Source of the DNA: Ectobacillus antri
Lineage (GTDB): Bacteria > Bacillota > Bacilli > Bacillales > Bacillaceae_G
Assembly: GCF_003852715.1 (NCBI RefSeq)
Contig: NZ_RIAV01000024.1
Span: 1 to 40,338 of the forward strand
Length of the DNA stretch: 40,338 bases
Reading direction: 5' to 3'
Numbering within the stretch: the stretch's first letter is position 1; each line of letters begins with the position of its first letter. Shown here piece after piece: positions 30,691 to 38,791 of the stretch. The notes under the pieces were generated by a model. The model saw nothing but the letters and a program-made list of their open reading frames with translations. It was not told where the DNA came from and did not search any database. A program made the position numbers and the translations under genes.

Positions 30691-30709
30691 GATTTTTTTA
30701 AAAAAAGTA

Positions 30710-30739
30710 TTGCAAATTGAATTGAATCTATGATAATAT
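30710..30739 (+). promoter_or_regulatory. Candidate tRNA operon promoter
   Basis: TTGCAA (30710-30715) with either GATAAT (30732-30737, 16-bp spacer) or TAATAT (30734-30739, 18-bp spacer). It is the best promoter before the tRNA cluster. It lies well upstream, so the transcript would include the truncated tRNA-Lys copy and the 99-nt insert. Confidence 0.55.
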
Positions 30740-30800
30740 GAATCTTGTCGTCATTGAGATATTCGTGTCAAGCTAAAATGGTTTACATACTAATGATTAT

Positions 30801-30851
30801 GTTGTACGAATACTTTTTATATTATGAGCCATTAGCTCAGTCGGTAGAGCA
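30801..30851 (+). pseudogene. Truncated duplicate of the tRNA-Lys leader and 5' half
   Basis: These 51 bases match 30951-31001 with a single mismatch, exactly 150 bp upstream. They include 25 bp of leader and the first 26 nt of tRNA-Lys (acceptor 5' strand and whole D-arm, 30826-30851). Homology stops after GAGCA, before the anticodon stem, so it cannot make a tRNA. It is followed by 99 nt (30852-30950) of unrelated, apparently structured sequence. Confidence 0.85.
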
Positions 30852-30975
30852 CGTTCGAGTAAACTGCGAAGCGAAACTACAGCGTACTCATCGAGCAACT
30901 ACTTGCGTAATCATACTGAGATGAGGACGTCAATTTAAAGTTCTAAGTGTGTTGCACGAATACTTTTTATATTAT

Positions 30976-31048
30976 GAGCCATTAGCTCAGTCGGTAGAGC
31001 ATCTGACTTTTAATCAGAGGGTCGAAGGTTCGAGTCCTTCATGGCTCA
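30976..31048 (+). tRNA. tRNA-Lys (anticodon TTT)
   Basis: A complete 73-nt cloverleaf: acceptor GAGCCAT/ATGGCTC, D-arm GCTCAGTCGGTAGAGC, anticodon loop CTTTTAA (TTT), T-arm AAGGTTCGAGTCCTT. CCA is not encoded. First intact member of a Lys-Glu-Asp-Phe set, the same order as the trnY group of B. subtilis near purA. Confidence 0.96.
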
Positions 31049-31055
31049 CATGCAT

Positions 31056-31127
31056 GGCCCGTTGGTCAAGCGGTTAAGACACCGCCCTTTCACGGCGGTA
31101 ACACGGGTTCGAATCCCGTACGGGTCA
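31056..31127 (+). tRNA. tRNA-Glu (anticodon TTC)
   Basis: A 72-nt cloverleaf: acceptor GGCCCGT/ACGGGTC, anticodon stem CCGCC/GGCGG with loop CTTTCAC (TTC), T-arm CGGGTTCGAATCCCG. CCA is not encoded. 7 nt after tRNA-Lys. Confidence 0.96.
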
Positions 31128-31139
31128 TTTTTTATATTA

Positions 31140-31215
31140 GGTTCCGTGGTGTAGCGGTTAACATGCCTGCCTGTCACGCAGGAGATCGCGGGTTCGATCC
31201 CCGTCGGGACCGCCA
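31140..31215 (+). tRNA. tRNA-Asp (anticodon GTC)
   Basis: Acceptor GGTTCCG/CGGGACC, anticodon stem CCTGC/GCAGG with loop CTGTCAC (GTC), T-arm GCGGGTTCGATCCCCGT. CCA appears encoded at 31213-31215 after discriminator G, unlike its neighbours. Confidence 0.96.
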
Positions 31216-31254
31216 TTTTGTTTTACCGCATAGGCGGTTTTACATAGATAGTTT

Positions 31255-31327
<73 letters not shown>

Positions 31328-31331
31328 CTTC

Positions 31332-31363
31332 AAAAAAGCAGAGCGGGCCCGCTCTGCTTTTTT
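31332..31363 (+). terminator. tRNA operon terminator
   Basis: AAAAAAGCAGAGCGGG followed directly by CCCGCTCTGCTTTTTT: a perfect GC-rich palindrome with flanking A and T runs. The apical pairs must open to form a loop. Strong, possibly bidirectional. Confidence 0.95.
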
Positions 31364-31446
31364 ATTTTGTAGGTAACTAAACGTGTTTCATTAAAAAAGG
31401 CTCTTTTCTAAAAGATTGTTGTTTTTAGATAGGTTTCTTTGTTTCA

Positions 31447-31531
31447 GGTTGGTTGGAGCGGAAGGTGCGAGACTCTTGCGGGAGCACCGCACGCCCCGCT
31501 GAAAGCGAGCAACCCCGAGCGGAAATCAACC
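31447..31531. repeat. Short relative of the dispersed repeat (85 bp)
   Basis: It begins GGTTGGTTGGAGCGGAAG and ends GAGCGGAAATCAACC, whose inverse GGTTGATTTCCGCTC partly mirrors the start. The core GCGAGACTCTTGCGGGAGCA and GAAAGCGAGCAACCCC resembles the cores at 21071 and 29010. It lacks the GGCTGTGTTAAAG outer ends. It sits in the 422-bp gap between tRNA-Phe and walR. Confidence 0.75.
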
Positions 31532-31649
31532 ACTCCCCACTATTTGTTACATCGCAACAAAGTTTGCAAAAACAGCCTTAAAAAAGTTGTACAGGGGTCT
31601 CTTTCCTTAAGCAGCAAAGCTGGTAAGTGGGAGTTCATCATGTTCCTGT

Positions 31650-31678
31650 TTTACAAATGTATGCACATCTTTTAAAAT
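31650..31678 (+). promoter_or_regulatory. Candidate walR promoter
   Basis: TTTACA (31650-31655), a 17-bp spacer and TAAAAT (31673-31678), about 70 bp ahead of walR. The start of transcription would fall just before the hairpin at 31691. Confidence 0.55.
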
Positions 31679-31690
31679 AAGGGTAAGAAC

Positions 31691-31716
31691 GCCTCTAGCC
31701 TCTGCTAGAGGCTTTT
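31691..31716 (+). terminator. Terminator-like hairpin in the walR leader
   Basis: GCCTCTAG (31691-31698), a 6-nt loop, CTAGAGGC (31705-31712) and TTTT. It lies 34 bp before walR and after the candidate promoter. It could block read-through from upstream, attenuate walR, or protect the 5' end of its mRNA. Confidence 0.65.
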
Positions 31717-31749
31717 GTGTAAAAATGGTTTCTGGGAGGAATGAAGAAA

Positions 31750-32457
31750 ATGATGGGAAAAAAGATTTTAGTCGTTGATGATGAAAAACCAATTGCCGAC
31801 ATTTTAAAATTCAACCTTGAAAAAGAAGGCTTTGAGATTGTCATGGCACATGATGGTGAAGAAGCCATTGAAAAAGTGGAAGCTGAGAAGCCAGACATGG
31901 TTTTATTAGATATTATGTTACCAGGAAAAGATGGGCTAGAAGTATGTCGTGAGATTCGAAAAACATATGAGATGCCGATTATTATGTTGACTGCTAAGGA
32001 TTCTGAAATTGATAAAGTATTGGGGCTTGAGTTAGGTGCAGATGATTACGTCACAAAGCCATTCAGTACAAGAGAATTATTGGCACGTGTTAAAGCAAAC
32101 CTACGTCGTCACCAGCAGGTTGGCAGCGCAGAAAAAGAAGAGAACGCAGAAATTATAATTGGGCCGGTTGTAATTAATTCAAACGCATATAGCGTTACAA
32201 AGCGCGAAGAAAGTATTGAATTAACACATCGTGAATTTGAATTGCTTCATTATTTAGCAAAGCATCTTGGACAGGTTATGACTCGTGAGCACTTACTACA
32301 AACCGTGTGGGGCTACGACTATTTCGGAGATGTTCGTACAGTAGATGTTACAGTGCGCCGCTTACGTGAGAAGATTGAAGATAATCCAAGCCATCCCACA
32401 CTCATTGTGACAAGAAGAGGTGTAGGATATTATCTTCGTGATCCAGAGCAGGAATAA
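31750..32457 (+). CDS. walR: Essential response regulator WalR (YycF)
   Basis: OmpR/PhoB-type regulator of autolysins and wall metabolism, phosphorylated by WalK. It has 235 aa. The receiver domain has VVDDEKPI acid residues, phospho-acceptor Asp54 in [11 protein letters not shown], and the conserved Thr and Lys in MLTAKD and [10 protein letters not shown]. The winged-helix DNA-binding domain ends with [23 protein letters not shown] 31750 has the best spacing to GGGAGG (ATGs at 31741 and 31753 are alternatives). First gene of walRKHIJ-htrA. Confidence 0.97.
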   Translation: MMGKKILVVDDEKPIADILKFNLEKEGFEIVMAHDGEEAIEKVEAEKPDMVLLDIMLPGKDGLEVCREIRKTYEMPIIMLTAKDSEIDKVLGLELGADDYVTKPFSTRELLARVKANLRRHQQVGSAEKEENAEIIIGPVVINSNAYSVTKREESIELTHREFELLHYLAKHLGQVMTREHLLQTVWGYDYFGDVRTVDVTVRRLREKIEDNPSHPTLIVTRRGVGYYLRDPEQE

Positions 32458-32460
32458 TAG

Positions 32461-34290
32461 ATGAAAAAAGTTGGTTTTTTTCAATCTATACATCTCAAGT
32501 TCGTCCTAATTTATATGCTCTTGATTTTATTGGCAATGCAAATCATCGGCATATATTTTGTAGGTGAACTTGAGAAAAGACTGCTTGATAACTTTCAAAC
32601 ATCATTAACGAAACGTACGGACCTACTTGCTTATAATCTGCGCGGCGAATTTTCTAAGGAACGAGAAAAGGATGACCCAATTGGTGTAGCAACGCAAAAA
32701 CTTTTAAAGAGCTTTATATCAGGTCCGAATGATGATGTACAGGAAGTTCAGTTTATTGATGAAAATAGTCGAGTTCTGGCAACATCCAATTCTTCTAATC
32801 AGGCCGCTATCGGGCGTAAAACAAATGATTTACGCGTAAAGCAGGCGCTTGTCTCAGGAAATGCACCGGAACCTAAAATGGAGCAAAATGCTGAAGGTGA
32901 ACGTATACAAGTGAATGTGGTGCCACTTATTGTAGAGGAAAAGACGAAAGGTGTTATTTACATTACAGCTTCCATGGAAGATGTATATGGGCAAATGAAA
33001 GAAATTAATCAAATCTTTGCTACAGGAACTGTCATTGCATTGATTGTTACTGCGGGTCTAGGAATATTACTTGCACAAACGATTACTCGTCCGATATCTG
33101 ATATGCGCCGACAAGCCATGGAAATGGCTAAAGGAAACTACTCTCGTAAAGTAAAGGTATACGGTTACGACGAAATTGGACAGCTTGCATTGGCTTTTAA
33201 CAATTTATCGAAAAAGTTACTGCAAGCAAGGGCTTCAACAGAAAGTGAAAGACGCAAACTTACATCTGTTTTATCTCATATGACAGATGGTGTAATTGCT
33301 ACAGATCGTAAAGGAAGAATTATTTTATTGAATGATCCTGCAGAAAAGATGCTAAATGTTTCACGTGAAACAGCTTTGGATCAACAAATCCTTGAGATGC
33401 TAGGAATAGAAGAAGAATATACATTAGATCAGCTATTTCAAGAGCCTGATTCAGTTCTGCTTGATTTTAGTACACGTGATGAGCCTTACATTTTACGGGC
33501 AAGCTTTTCTGTTATTCAAAAGGATACCGGTAAGGTCAACGGGCTTATTGCCGTTTTATATGATGTAACTGAACAAGAAAAAATTGATAGAGAAAGACGT
33601 GAATTTGTAGCAAATGTTTCACATGAATTACGTACGCCGCTTACTACAATGCGAAGCTACTTAGAGGCTTTGAGTGATGGTGCTTGGCAGGATGAGAATA
33701 TCGCACCTAACTTCTTATCTGTAGCGCAAGATGAAACAGAACGCATGATACGTCTTGTAAATGATTTGCTTCAATTGTCTAAGATGGATAGTACAGAGTA
33801 TCGATTGATGAAGGATTGGGTAGAGTTTACCGAATTCTTTAGCAACATTATCGACCGCTTTGAAATGTCTAAGGAGCAAAATGTATCTTTTAAGCGTGCT
33901 TACTCTAAAAAGAGCCGATTCATGGAAATAGATGAAGATAAGATTACGCAGGTTTTATATAATATTATTTCTAATGCTTTAAAGTACTCTCCTGAAGGCG
34001 GTACTATTACGTATCGTTTACGTGAACGAGCAGATATGCTTGAGATTAGTATTAGTGACCAAGGGATAGGAATACCAAAGGAAAACGTAGATAAAATATT
34101 TGACCGCTTCTATCGTGTTGAAAAAGCGAGATCACGTCGCATGGGCGGTACAGGGCTAGGACTTGCCATTGCTAAAGAAATGATAAAGGCGCACGGAGGA
34201 GATATTTGGGCAAAAAGTGAAGAAGGAAAAGGAACAACTATCTACTTTACCTTGCCGCTTGGAAAAGAGCAAGAGGATGATTGGGAATGA
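32461..34290 (+). CDS. walK: Essential sensor histidine kinase WalK (YycG)
   Basis: It has 609 aa. It has TM1 at about 13-34, an extracytoplasmic Cache-like domain at about 35-182, TM2 at about 184-206, a HAMP domain, and a cytoplasmic PAS (about 265-372). The HisKA phospho-acceptor is His388 in NVSHELRTPL. The catalytic ATPase has N box NIISNALKYSP, SDQGIGIP and GGTGLGLAIAK. It senses wall state and division, and phosphorylates WalR. It starts 3 nt after the walR stop codon. A perfect parS lies in codons for NVSRETA. Confidence 0.97.
   Translation: MKKVGFFQSIHLKFVLIYMLLILLAMQIIGIYFVGELEKRLLDNFQTSLTKRTDLLAYNLRGEFSKEREKDDPIGVATQKLLKSFISGPNDDVQEVQFIDENSRVLATSNSSNQAAIGRKTNDLRVKQALVSGNAPEPKMEQNAEGERIQVNVVPLIVEEKTKGVIYITASMEDVYGQMKEINQIFATGTVIALIVTAGLGILLAQTITRPISDMRRQAMEMAKGNYSRKVKVYGYDEIGQLALAFNNLSKKLLQARASTESERRKLTSVLSHMTDGVIATDRKGRIILLNDPAEKMLNVSRETALDQQILEMLGIEEEYTLDQLFQEPDSVLLDFSTRDEPYILRASFSVIQKDTGKVNGLIAVLYDVTEQEKIDRERREFVANVSHELRTPLTTMRSYLEALSDGAWQDENIAPNFLSVAQDETERMIRLVNDLLQLSKMDSTEYRLMKDWVEFTEFFSNIIDRFEMSKEQNVSFKRAYSKKSRFMEIDEDKITQVLYNIISNALKYSPEGGTITYRLRERADMLEISISDQGIGIPKENVDKIFDRFYRVEKARSRRMGGTGLGLAIAKEMIKAHGGDIWAKSEEGKGTTIYFTLPLGKEQEDDWE
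33357..33372. other. parS: parS site inside walK
   Basis: TGTTTCACGTGAAACA is a perfect parS. B. subtilis also has a parS in its walK homologue (yycG), so the site is conserved along with the coding sequence. Confidence 0.95.
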
Positions 34291-35639
34291 ATATTGAAAA
34301 CTTTAAAACCATTGTATTAATAAACCTTGTGGCAATTAGTCTTTTTCTGTCCTACAGCTTATGGACATGGCAGCCTGCATCTGACTCAACTTCAAAGCAA
34401 AAATATGTGCAAGAAGATACAGAAATACAGCAAAAGAAGATAGCCGATTTCATCTTTCCCACACAAATGCTGGTACATCGTGAGAATGATCATATTGCTA
34501 GCATGAAAGGCTCTGACATAGCAGCTATGTATCATGCATTGGAACAGGGTGAATTCGATAACTTTAGAGATATTTCGAATAAAATTCCTAAAGAGGAGTT
34601 TTTGTCTTTTGTACATGGGAAATTTAAAACAGAGCTTGTTTTTAATACGGATATTACCTTTACAACTATGCGTAATATCTTTTCCATTAAGCATAAGGGA
34701 TTAAACTCCTACAGTTTTGACCGTATTGTTATTAATCTACCTCGTGATAAACAGGAAGAAGAACTGAAGGTTTATTTCATCTCCTATGATTACCAGAAGG
34801 TATATGAAATGACTATGACTGGTTATTCAATACAGCAGCTAGAGACGATTCAAAATCAATTTGTGGAAAAGGTTGCACAAAAGTATTTTATGTATCGTGT
34901 TGATAATCAGCGCGCAATCTTTTTGCCTGAAACAGAACAAAAAATGCCGAGCGTTCCTTACATCGCTAGTGAAATGTCAAGGGATATGCTGAAAAATGCT
35001 TTGTTTACAGATCCTCGTTATGTAAAAGAGGAGGAAACAAAAACAGAAGAGAGCTATACTGACGGAACAAGACTCTTGCAGGTGAAAAAAGACCAGCGTA
35101 TGATTTCTTATGAAAACTCTGCAGTTACAGGAAATGGGTACGTAAATAGTAGTGCTTTAGTCCAAAAAAGTATTGATTTTATCAATAGTCATGGTGGTTG
35201 GACAGATACGTATCGGCTATATGACGTGAATGCTAAGCGAGGACAAACTTCCTTTCGATTATATGTAGATAATAGCTATCCTGTTTTCACGAGAAGCGGA
35301 ATCGCTGCATTAAAACAATCCTGGGGAACAGAAGAATTAAGCAAATACGAACGACCTCTTCTGCAATTTAATTTAAAAGGTGAAGAAGAAGGCGTAATGT
35401 TACCTTCGGGACGTTCTGTTATTGCGCAGTTAACAAATTTGACAAGTCATAATGCAAAAGAATTACGAAACATTTATATAGGATACGAAATTATTCCGCA
35501 ATCAGGAAGAGGCGGAGGAACTGTCAACGTCATCAAATTAGAACCGATATGGGTAATAGCTTATAAATCACCGAAAACAGGTATATATTACAAACGATTT
35601 TCTGGAGTAGAAGGAGGAGATCTGATTGGATTGGATTAA
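34287..35639 (+). CDS. walH: WalRK regulatory protein WalH (YycH)
   Basis: It has 450 aa (B. subtilis 455). A single N-terminal membrane anchor (about 8-25, TIVLINLVAISLFLSYSLW) holds a large extracytoplasmic domain of YycH fold. In B. subtilis WalH with WalI restrains WalK through membrane contacts; in staphylococci the pair activates. ATG 34287 overlaps the walK stop (ATGA), implying coupling. It overlaps walI by 14 nt. Confidence 0.94.
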   Translation: MNIENFKTIVLINLVAISLFLSYSLWTWQPASDSTSKQKYVQEDTEIQQKKIADFIFPTQMLVHRENDHIASMKGSDIAAMYHALEQGEFDNFRDISNKIPKEEFLSFVHGKFKTELVFNTDITFTTMRNIFSIKHKGLNSYSFDRIVINLPRDKQEEELKVYFISYDYQKVYEMTMTGYSIQQLETIQNQFVEKVAQKYFMYRVDNQRAIFLPETEQKMPSVPYIASEMSRDMLKNALFTDPRYVKEEETKTEESYTDGTRLLQVKKDQRMISYENSAVTGNGYVNSSALVQKSIDFINSHGGWTDTYRLYDVNAKRGQTSFRLYVDNSYPVFTRSGIAALKQSWGTEELSKYERPLLQFNLKGEEEGVMLPSGRSVIAQLTNLTSHNAKELRNIYIGYEIIPQSGRGGGTVNVIKLEPIWVIAYKSPKTGIYYKRFSGVEGGDLIGLD

Positions 35640-36438
35640 AATAAAAAATATTTTTATCATTACCTTTTTAATCTTAGATCTCTTCCTTGTTTATCAAATC
35701 TTTGAAAACCGAAATAATAACCAGTTAGAACAAATTGCGGTTACTACACTTGAAGAGCGACTTGATGAAGATAATATCACGTATGTTGAGCTTCCAAAGG
35801 AACCTACAAAAGCACCTTATATAACAGGTAGACGCAAGATTTTTAAAGATGAAGAAATACGCTTTTTAAAGAATCAATACGCTACTTTAGAAAGCGAAAA
35901 TATGATTGTAAGCAAGTTAAAAGATCCACTTCCTATCCCTAAAAATGATAAGGGATATTTTTTTGAAGAGTTTCTACGTACCTATGTGTTCGAGGGAACG
36001 AGATATAAGTATTGGAAAACAGAAGAAGAAGAGCGTAAGGTTTACTTTTTCCAGCAATATAAAAATCAAAATATCCTATATAATAACGATGCAATGGTTG
36101 TATTAGATTATAACGAGAAGGATGAAATTATTTCTTATACGCAAACAATGCTTACCAATATTTCAGAAATGGTGGGAAGCAAAAAAGACCAAGAAATTAT
36201 TACATCAGTGAAAGCTTTGGAGGCTCTTCACTCAAAAAATGAACTTAAACCGGGAAGTCGTGTAACGAAAGTAGAGATTGGATATTATACAATCGTTACG
36301 CCTTCTTCAGGTGCGCAGGTCATTGCACCTACTTGGCACTTTATAATTAATGGAAAAGATGACTTTTTTGTAAATGCGAGAGAAGGACAAATTTTTAACA
36401 TTGGCAAGGATAATAAGCAATGGAGTGAAGAAGAATGA
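35626..36438 (+). CDS. walI: WalRK regulatory protein WalI (YycI)
   Basis: It has 270 aa. [23 protein letters not shown] gives one membrane helix; the rest is an extracytoplasmic domain related in fold to the WalH C-terminal part, rich in Glu/Lys. The start is TTG 35626, 8 nt after AAGGAGGA. It overlaps walH by 14 nt and its stop overlaps the walJ ATG. Confidence 0.93.
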   Translation: MDWIKIKNIFIITFLILDLFLVYQIFENRNNNQLEQIAVTTLEERLDEDNITYVELPKEPTKAPYITGRRKIFKDEEIRFLKNQYATLESENMIVSKLKDPLPIPKNDKGYFFEEFLRTYVFEGTRYKYWKTEEEERKVYFFQQYKNQNILYNNDAMVVLDYNEKDEIISYTQTMLTNISEMVGSKKDQEIITSVKALEALHSKNELKPGSRVTKVEIGYYTIVTPSSGAQVIAPTWHFIINGKDDFFVNAREGQIFNIGKDNKQWSEEE

Positions 36439-37229
36439 GTTTACATTTCAGTGTACTTGCCAGTGGAAGTACAGGCAATATGTTGTATGTAGGAACAGAA
36501 AATCAAAAATTGCTTGTAGATGCAGGACTAAGCGGCAAGAATGCAGAAGCCCTTTTTCAGCAGGTAGATGTAAATATAGCCGATTTATCAGGCATTCTGG
36601 TAACACACGAGCATAGTGATCATGTAAAAGGACTTGGGGTACTTGCGAGAAAATATAAGCTCCCGATATATGCGAATGAAAAAACGTGGTGTGCTATGGA
36701 ACACTTAATTGGAAACATTCCAACCGAACAAAAGTTTATTTTTCCAACAGGTACGGTAAAAACATTTGGTGATATTGATGTAGAATCATTTGGCGTATCT
36801 CACGATGCTGCGGAGCCTATGTTTTACGTCTTTCATCATAATAATAAAAAACTCACTATCATTACAGATACAGGATATGTAAGTGACCGGATGAAGGGTG
36901 TTATTAAAGGTTCTGATGTTTTTATTTTTGAAAGCAACCATGATGTAGAAATGTTACGGATGGGACGCTATCCATGGAGCGTTAAAAGAAGAATTTTAAG
37001 CGATGTTGGTCACGTATCCAATGAAGATGCGGCTTTGGCCATGTATGATGTGATTACAGATCAAACAAAGCATATTTACTTAGCACATTTAAGCTTAGAT
37101 AATAATATGAAAGAGCTGGCGAATATGTCTGTATCTCAGGTGCTACAAAGTAAAGGAGTCGATGTCGGACGCTCTTTGTTTGTTCATGATACTGATCCAA
37201 AAGAAGCTACGAAAATTCAATATGTATAA
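36435..37229 (+). CDS. walJ: Metallo-beta-lactamase-fold hydrolase WalJ (YycJ)
   Basis: It has 264 aa. The MBL motif is [10 protein letters not shown] (zinc ligands) with SGSTGN near the N-terminus, DTGYVS and SNHDVEML, and a late HLSLDNN. The family is linked to double-strand DNA exonuclease activity and to coordination of replication and wall processes; the precise role is uncertain. No signal peptide, so cytoplasmic. ATG overlaps the walI stop (ATGA). Confidence 0.94.
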   Translation: MSLHFSVLASGSTGNMLYVGTENQKLLVDAGLSGKNAEALFQQVDVNIADLSGILVTHEHSDHVKGLGVLARKYKLPIYANEKTWCAMEHLIGNIPTEQKFIFPTGTVKTFGDIDVESFGVSHDAAEPMFYVFHHNNKKLTIITDTGYVSDRMKGVIKGSDVFIFESNHDVEMLRMGRYPWSVKRRILSDVGHVSNEDAALAMYDVITDQTKHIYLAHLSLDNNMKELANMSVSQVLQSKGVDVGRSLFVHDTDPKEATKIQYV

Positions 37230-37233
37230 TTGT

Positions 37234-37272
37234 CCTTTTTGGCAAACACTATCAAAAAGGTTTGCCAAAAGG
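37234..37272 (+). promoter_or_regulatory. Hairpin ahead of htrA covering the ribosome-site region
   Basis: CCTTTTTGGCAAAC (37234-37247), a 12-nt loop and GTTTGCCAAAAGG (37260-37272) pair with one extra T. No T-run follows, so it is not a terminator. The right arm ends in AAAAGG, the first half of the htrA ribosome-binding region. Confidence 0.65.
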
Positions 37273-37287
37273 ATGGGTGATATTGTA

Positions 37288-38463
37288 ATGGATTTTAATC
37301 GTAGAAATGATAAGGATGGAAATAAAAAGATTATTTTCTCCGGTCTCGCAGGAGCATTAGTAGGTGCGACTTTGCTTGCTTTTGCAATACCAACATTTCA
37401 TAAGTTTGGTCTTATTCAAGAAGGTGACGCAGAAGCAAGACAAACGCGGCATTATGTTGCACAGGCCAAAGATGAATCTGCAAGTGATGTTCGTTTTGAC
37501 TTTGTAAGTGCTGTTGACAAAGCATCTGATGCAGTAGTAGGCGTTATTAATATTCAACAAGATAGCTTTTCTGAATCTGACGCAGAAGCAGGCACAGGAT
37601 CAGGTGTCATTTATAAAAAAGGAAATGGAAAAGCACATATTGTCACCAATTATCACGTAATTGAGGGTGCTAATCGTATAGAGGTGAGTTTGAGCAACGG
37701 TAAAAAAGTGTCCGCCGAACTGCTTGGCGGAGATAAAGTTATGGACTTAGCTGTTCTCCAAATAGATGAAAAGTTTGCTGAGAAGGTGATAGAAATTGGA
37801 GACAGCAATACAGTAAAGCGCGGCGAGCCGGTAATTGCTATTGGGAACCCGCTTGGTCTTGAGTTTTCAGGCACTGTGACGCAAGGCATTATATCGGCTA
37901 ATGAACGTATTGTACCTGTTGATTTAAATAATGATCAACACTATGACTGGCAGGTAGAAGTATTACAAACAGATGCCGCCATCAACCCTGGGAATAGTGG
38001 CGGTGCTTTAGTCAATATAGATGGAAAACTGATTGGTATCAACACGATGAAAATTGCGGCTAAAGAAGTAGAAGGTATTGGTCTTGCAATTCCAATTGCT
38101 AGAGCACTTCCTATTGTTGCCGAGCTTGAGAAGAACGGTAAAATAAGCAGACCATATTTAGGTGTAGAATTACGCTCACTTAATGAAATTCCAAGCTACT
38201 ACTTTGAAAAGACCCTGCGACTTCCAAGAAATGTGGTAGAAGGTGTTTGTATACTAGATGTTCGTAGTCCTTCTCCTGCAGCACAAGCAGGTTTAAGAGA
38301 ATACGATGTGATTACGGAAATAGACGGAAAGCGGGTTCGAAACATTATCGAATTCCGTACGCTTTTATACGGCAAAAAAGTAAATGATAAGATGAAATTG
38401 GTATTTTACCGAGGTACAAAGAAGGAAACGACGACGGTTACACTAAGTGGTGAAAATTATTAA
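37288..38463 (+). CDS. htrA: Membrane-anchored HtrA-type serine protease (YycK/HtrC-like)
   Basis: It has 391 aa. A short cytoplasmic N-terminus and one membrane helix (about 14-34) precede a trypsin-like protease domain. The catalytic triad is His in TNYHVIEGANR, Asp in DLAVLQI and Ser in NPGNSGGALV. One C-terminal PDZ domain follows (RPYLGVELRSLN, SPAAQAGLREYDVI). It degrades misfolded proteins outside the membrane. ATG 37288 has a GGGTGAT site; longer upstream frames reach back into walJ and lack homology. Last gene of the wal operon, before a terminator. Confidence 0.94.
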   Translation: MDFNRRNDKDGNKKIIFSGLAGALVGATLLAFAIPTFHKFGLIQEGDAEARQTRHYVAQAKDESASDVRFDFVSAVDKASDAVVGVINIQQDSFSESDAEAGTGSGVIYKKGNGKAHIVTNYHVIEGANRIEVSLSNGKKVSAELLGGDKVMDLAVLQIDEKFAEKVIEIGDSNTVKRGEPVIAIGNPLGLEFSGTVTQGIISANERIVPVDLNNDQHYDWQVEVLQTDAAINPGNSGGALVNIDGKLIGINTMKIAAKEVEGIGLAIPIARALPIVAELEKNGKISRPYLGVELRSLNEIPSYYFEKTLRLPRNVVEGVCILDVRSPSPAAQAGLREYDVITEIDGKRVRNIIEFRTLLYGKKVNDKMKLVFYRGTKKETTTVTLSGENY

Positions 38464-38466
38464 TTC

Positions 38467-38493
38467 ACAGGAGAGGTGACTCTCCTGTTTTTT
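38467..38493 (+). terminator. wal operon terminator
   Basis: ACAGGAGAG (38467-38475), GTGA loop, CTCTCCTGT (38480-38488) and T's to 38493. Confidence 0.95.
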
Positions 38494-38555
38494 GGTTGGT
38501 TAACTATTGATAATGAATAGTCAACCGTAACATAGGATAATGAGGAGAGATGTAA

Positions 38556-38723
38556 ATGAAAATTGCCTGTTGCTTAGAGCACGTAGAGCTGGCCCTCGAT
38601 ATTATTGTGGATGAATTTGAAGTGGCTCCAGTTATACACAATGTGGAAAACTCATCAACAACATGTGAATATTGTCAAAATAAGGCGATGTATGTAGTAT
38701 GTAATCCACAAAAAGAAGAATAA
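38556..38723 (+). CDS. Small CxxH/CxxC-type protein
   Basis: 55 residues: MKIACCLEHVELALDIIVDE, then TTCEYCQNKAMYVVC. Cys5/Cys6, His9 and the CEYC pair form a probable zinc-binding site. It matches, from memory, the CxxH/CxxC family of the B. cereus group (TIGR04129-like) found between htrA and rlmH. ATG after GAGGAGAG. Function unknown. The coding region itself contains several DnaA-box-like sequences. Confidence 0.85.
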   Translation: MKIACCLEHVELALDIIVDEFEVAPVIHNVENSSTTCEYCQNKAMYVVCNPQKEE

Positions 38724-38765
38724 AGCGTTACAATTTGTGGATATGTTGATAACTTCTGTGGATAA
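38606..38765. other. DnaA-box cluster upstream of rlmH
   Basis: Boxes in 160 bp: TGTGGATGA (38606-38614), TTATACACA (38632-38640), TGTGGAAAA (38642-38650), TGTGAATAT (38664-38672), TAATCCACA (38702-38710), TGTGGATAT (38736-38744) and a perfect TGTGGATAA (38757-38765). Most match the consensus with one or two differences. B. subtilis has an oriC-proximal DnaA-box cluster at yydA (rlmH). Most of this cluster lies within the CxxH gene; the best boxes are in the rlmH upstream gap. Confidence 0.75.
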
Positions 38766-38791
38766 TTTGTTTGTAAAGGAAGGTCCAAGCT

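Noticed and set aside
30852-30950. Hammerhead-ribozyme-like pieces (GCGAAAC and CTGAGATGAG) in the insert after the half tRNA.
   Set aside because: The core order and the exact CUGAUGA sequence are not met.
31439-31675. 78-codon plus-strand open frame upstream of walR.
   Set aside because: It spans the repeat and leader with no ribosome site or homology.
37162-37287. Extended HtrA start inside walJ.
   Set aside because: The upstream residues overlap walJ out of frame and lack family similarity.
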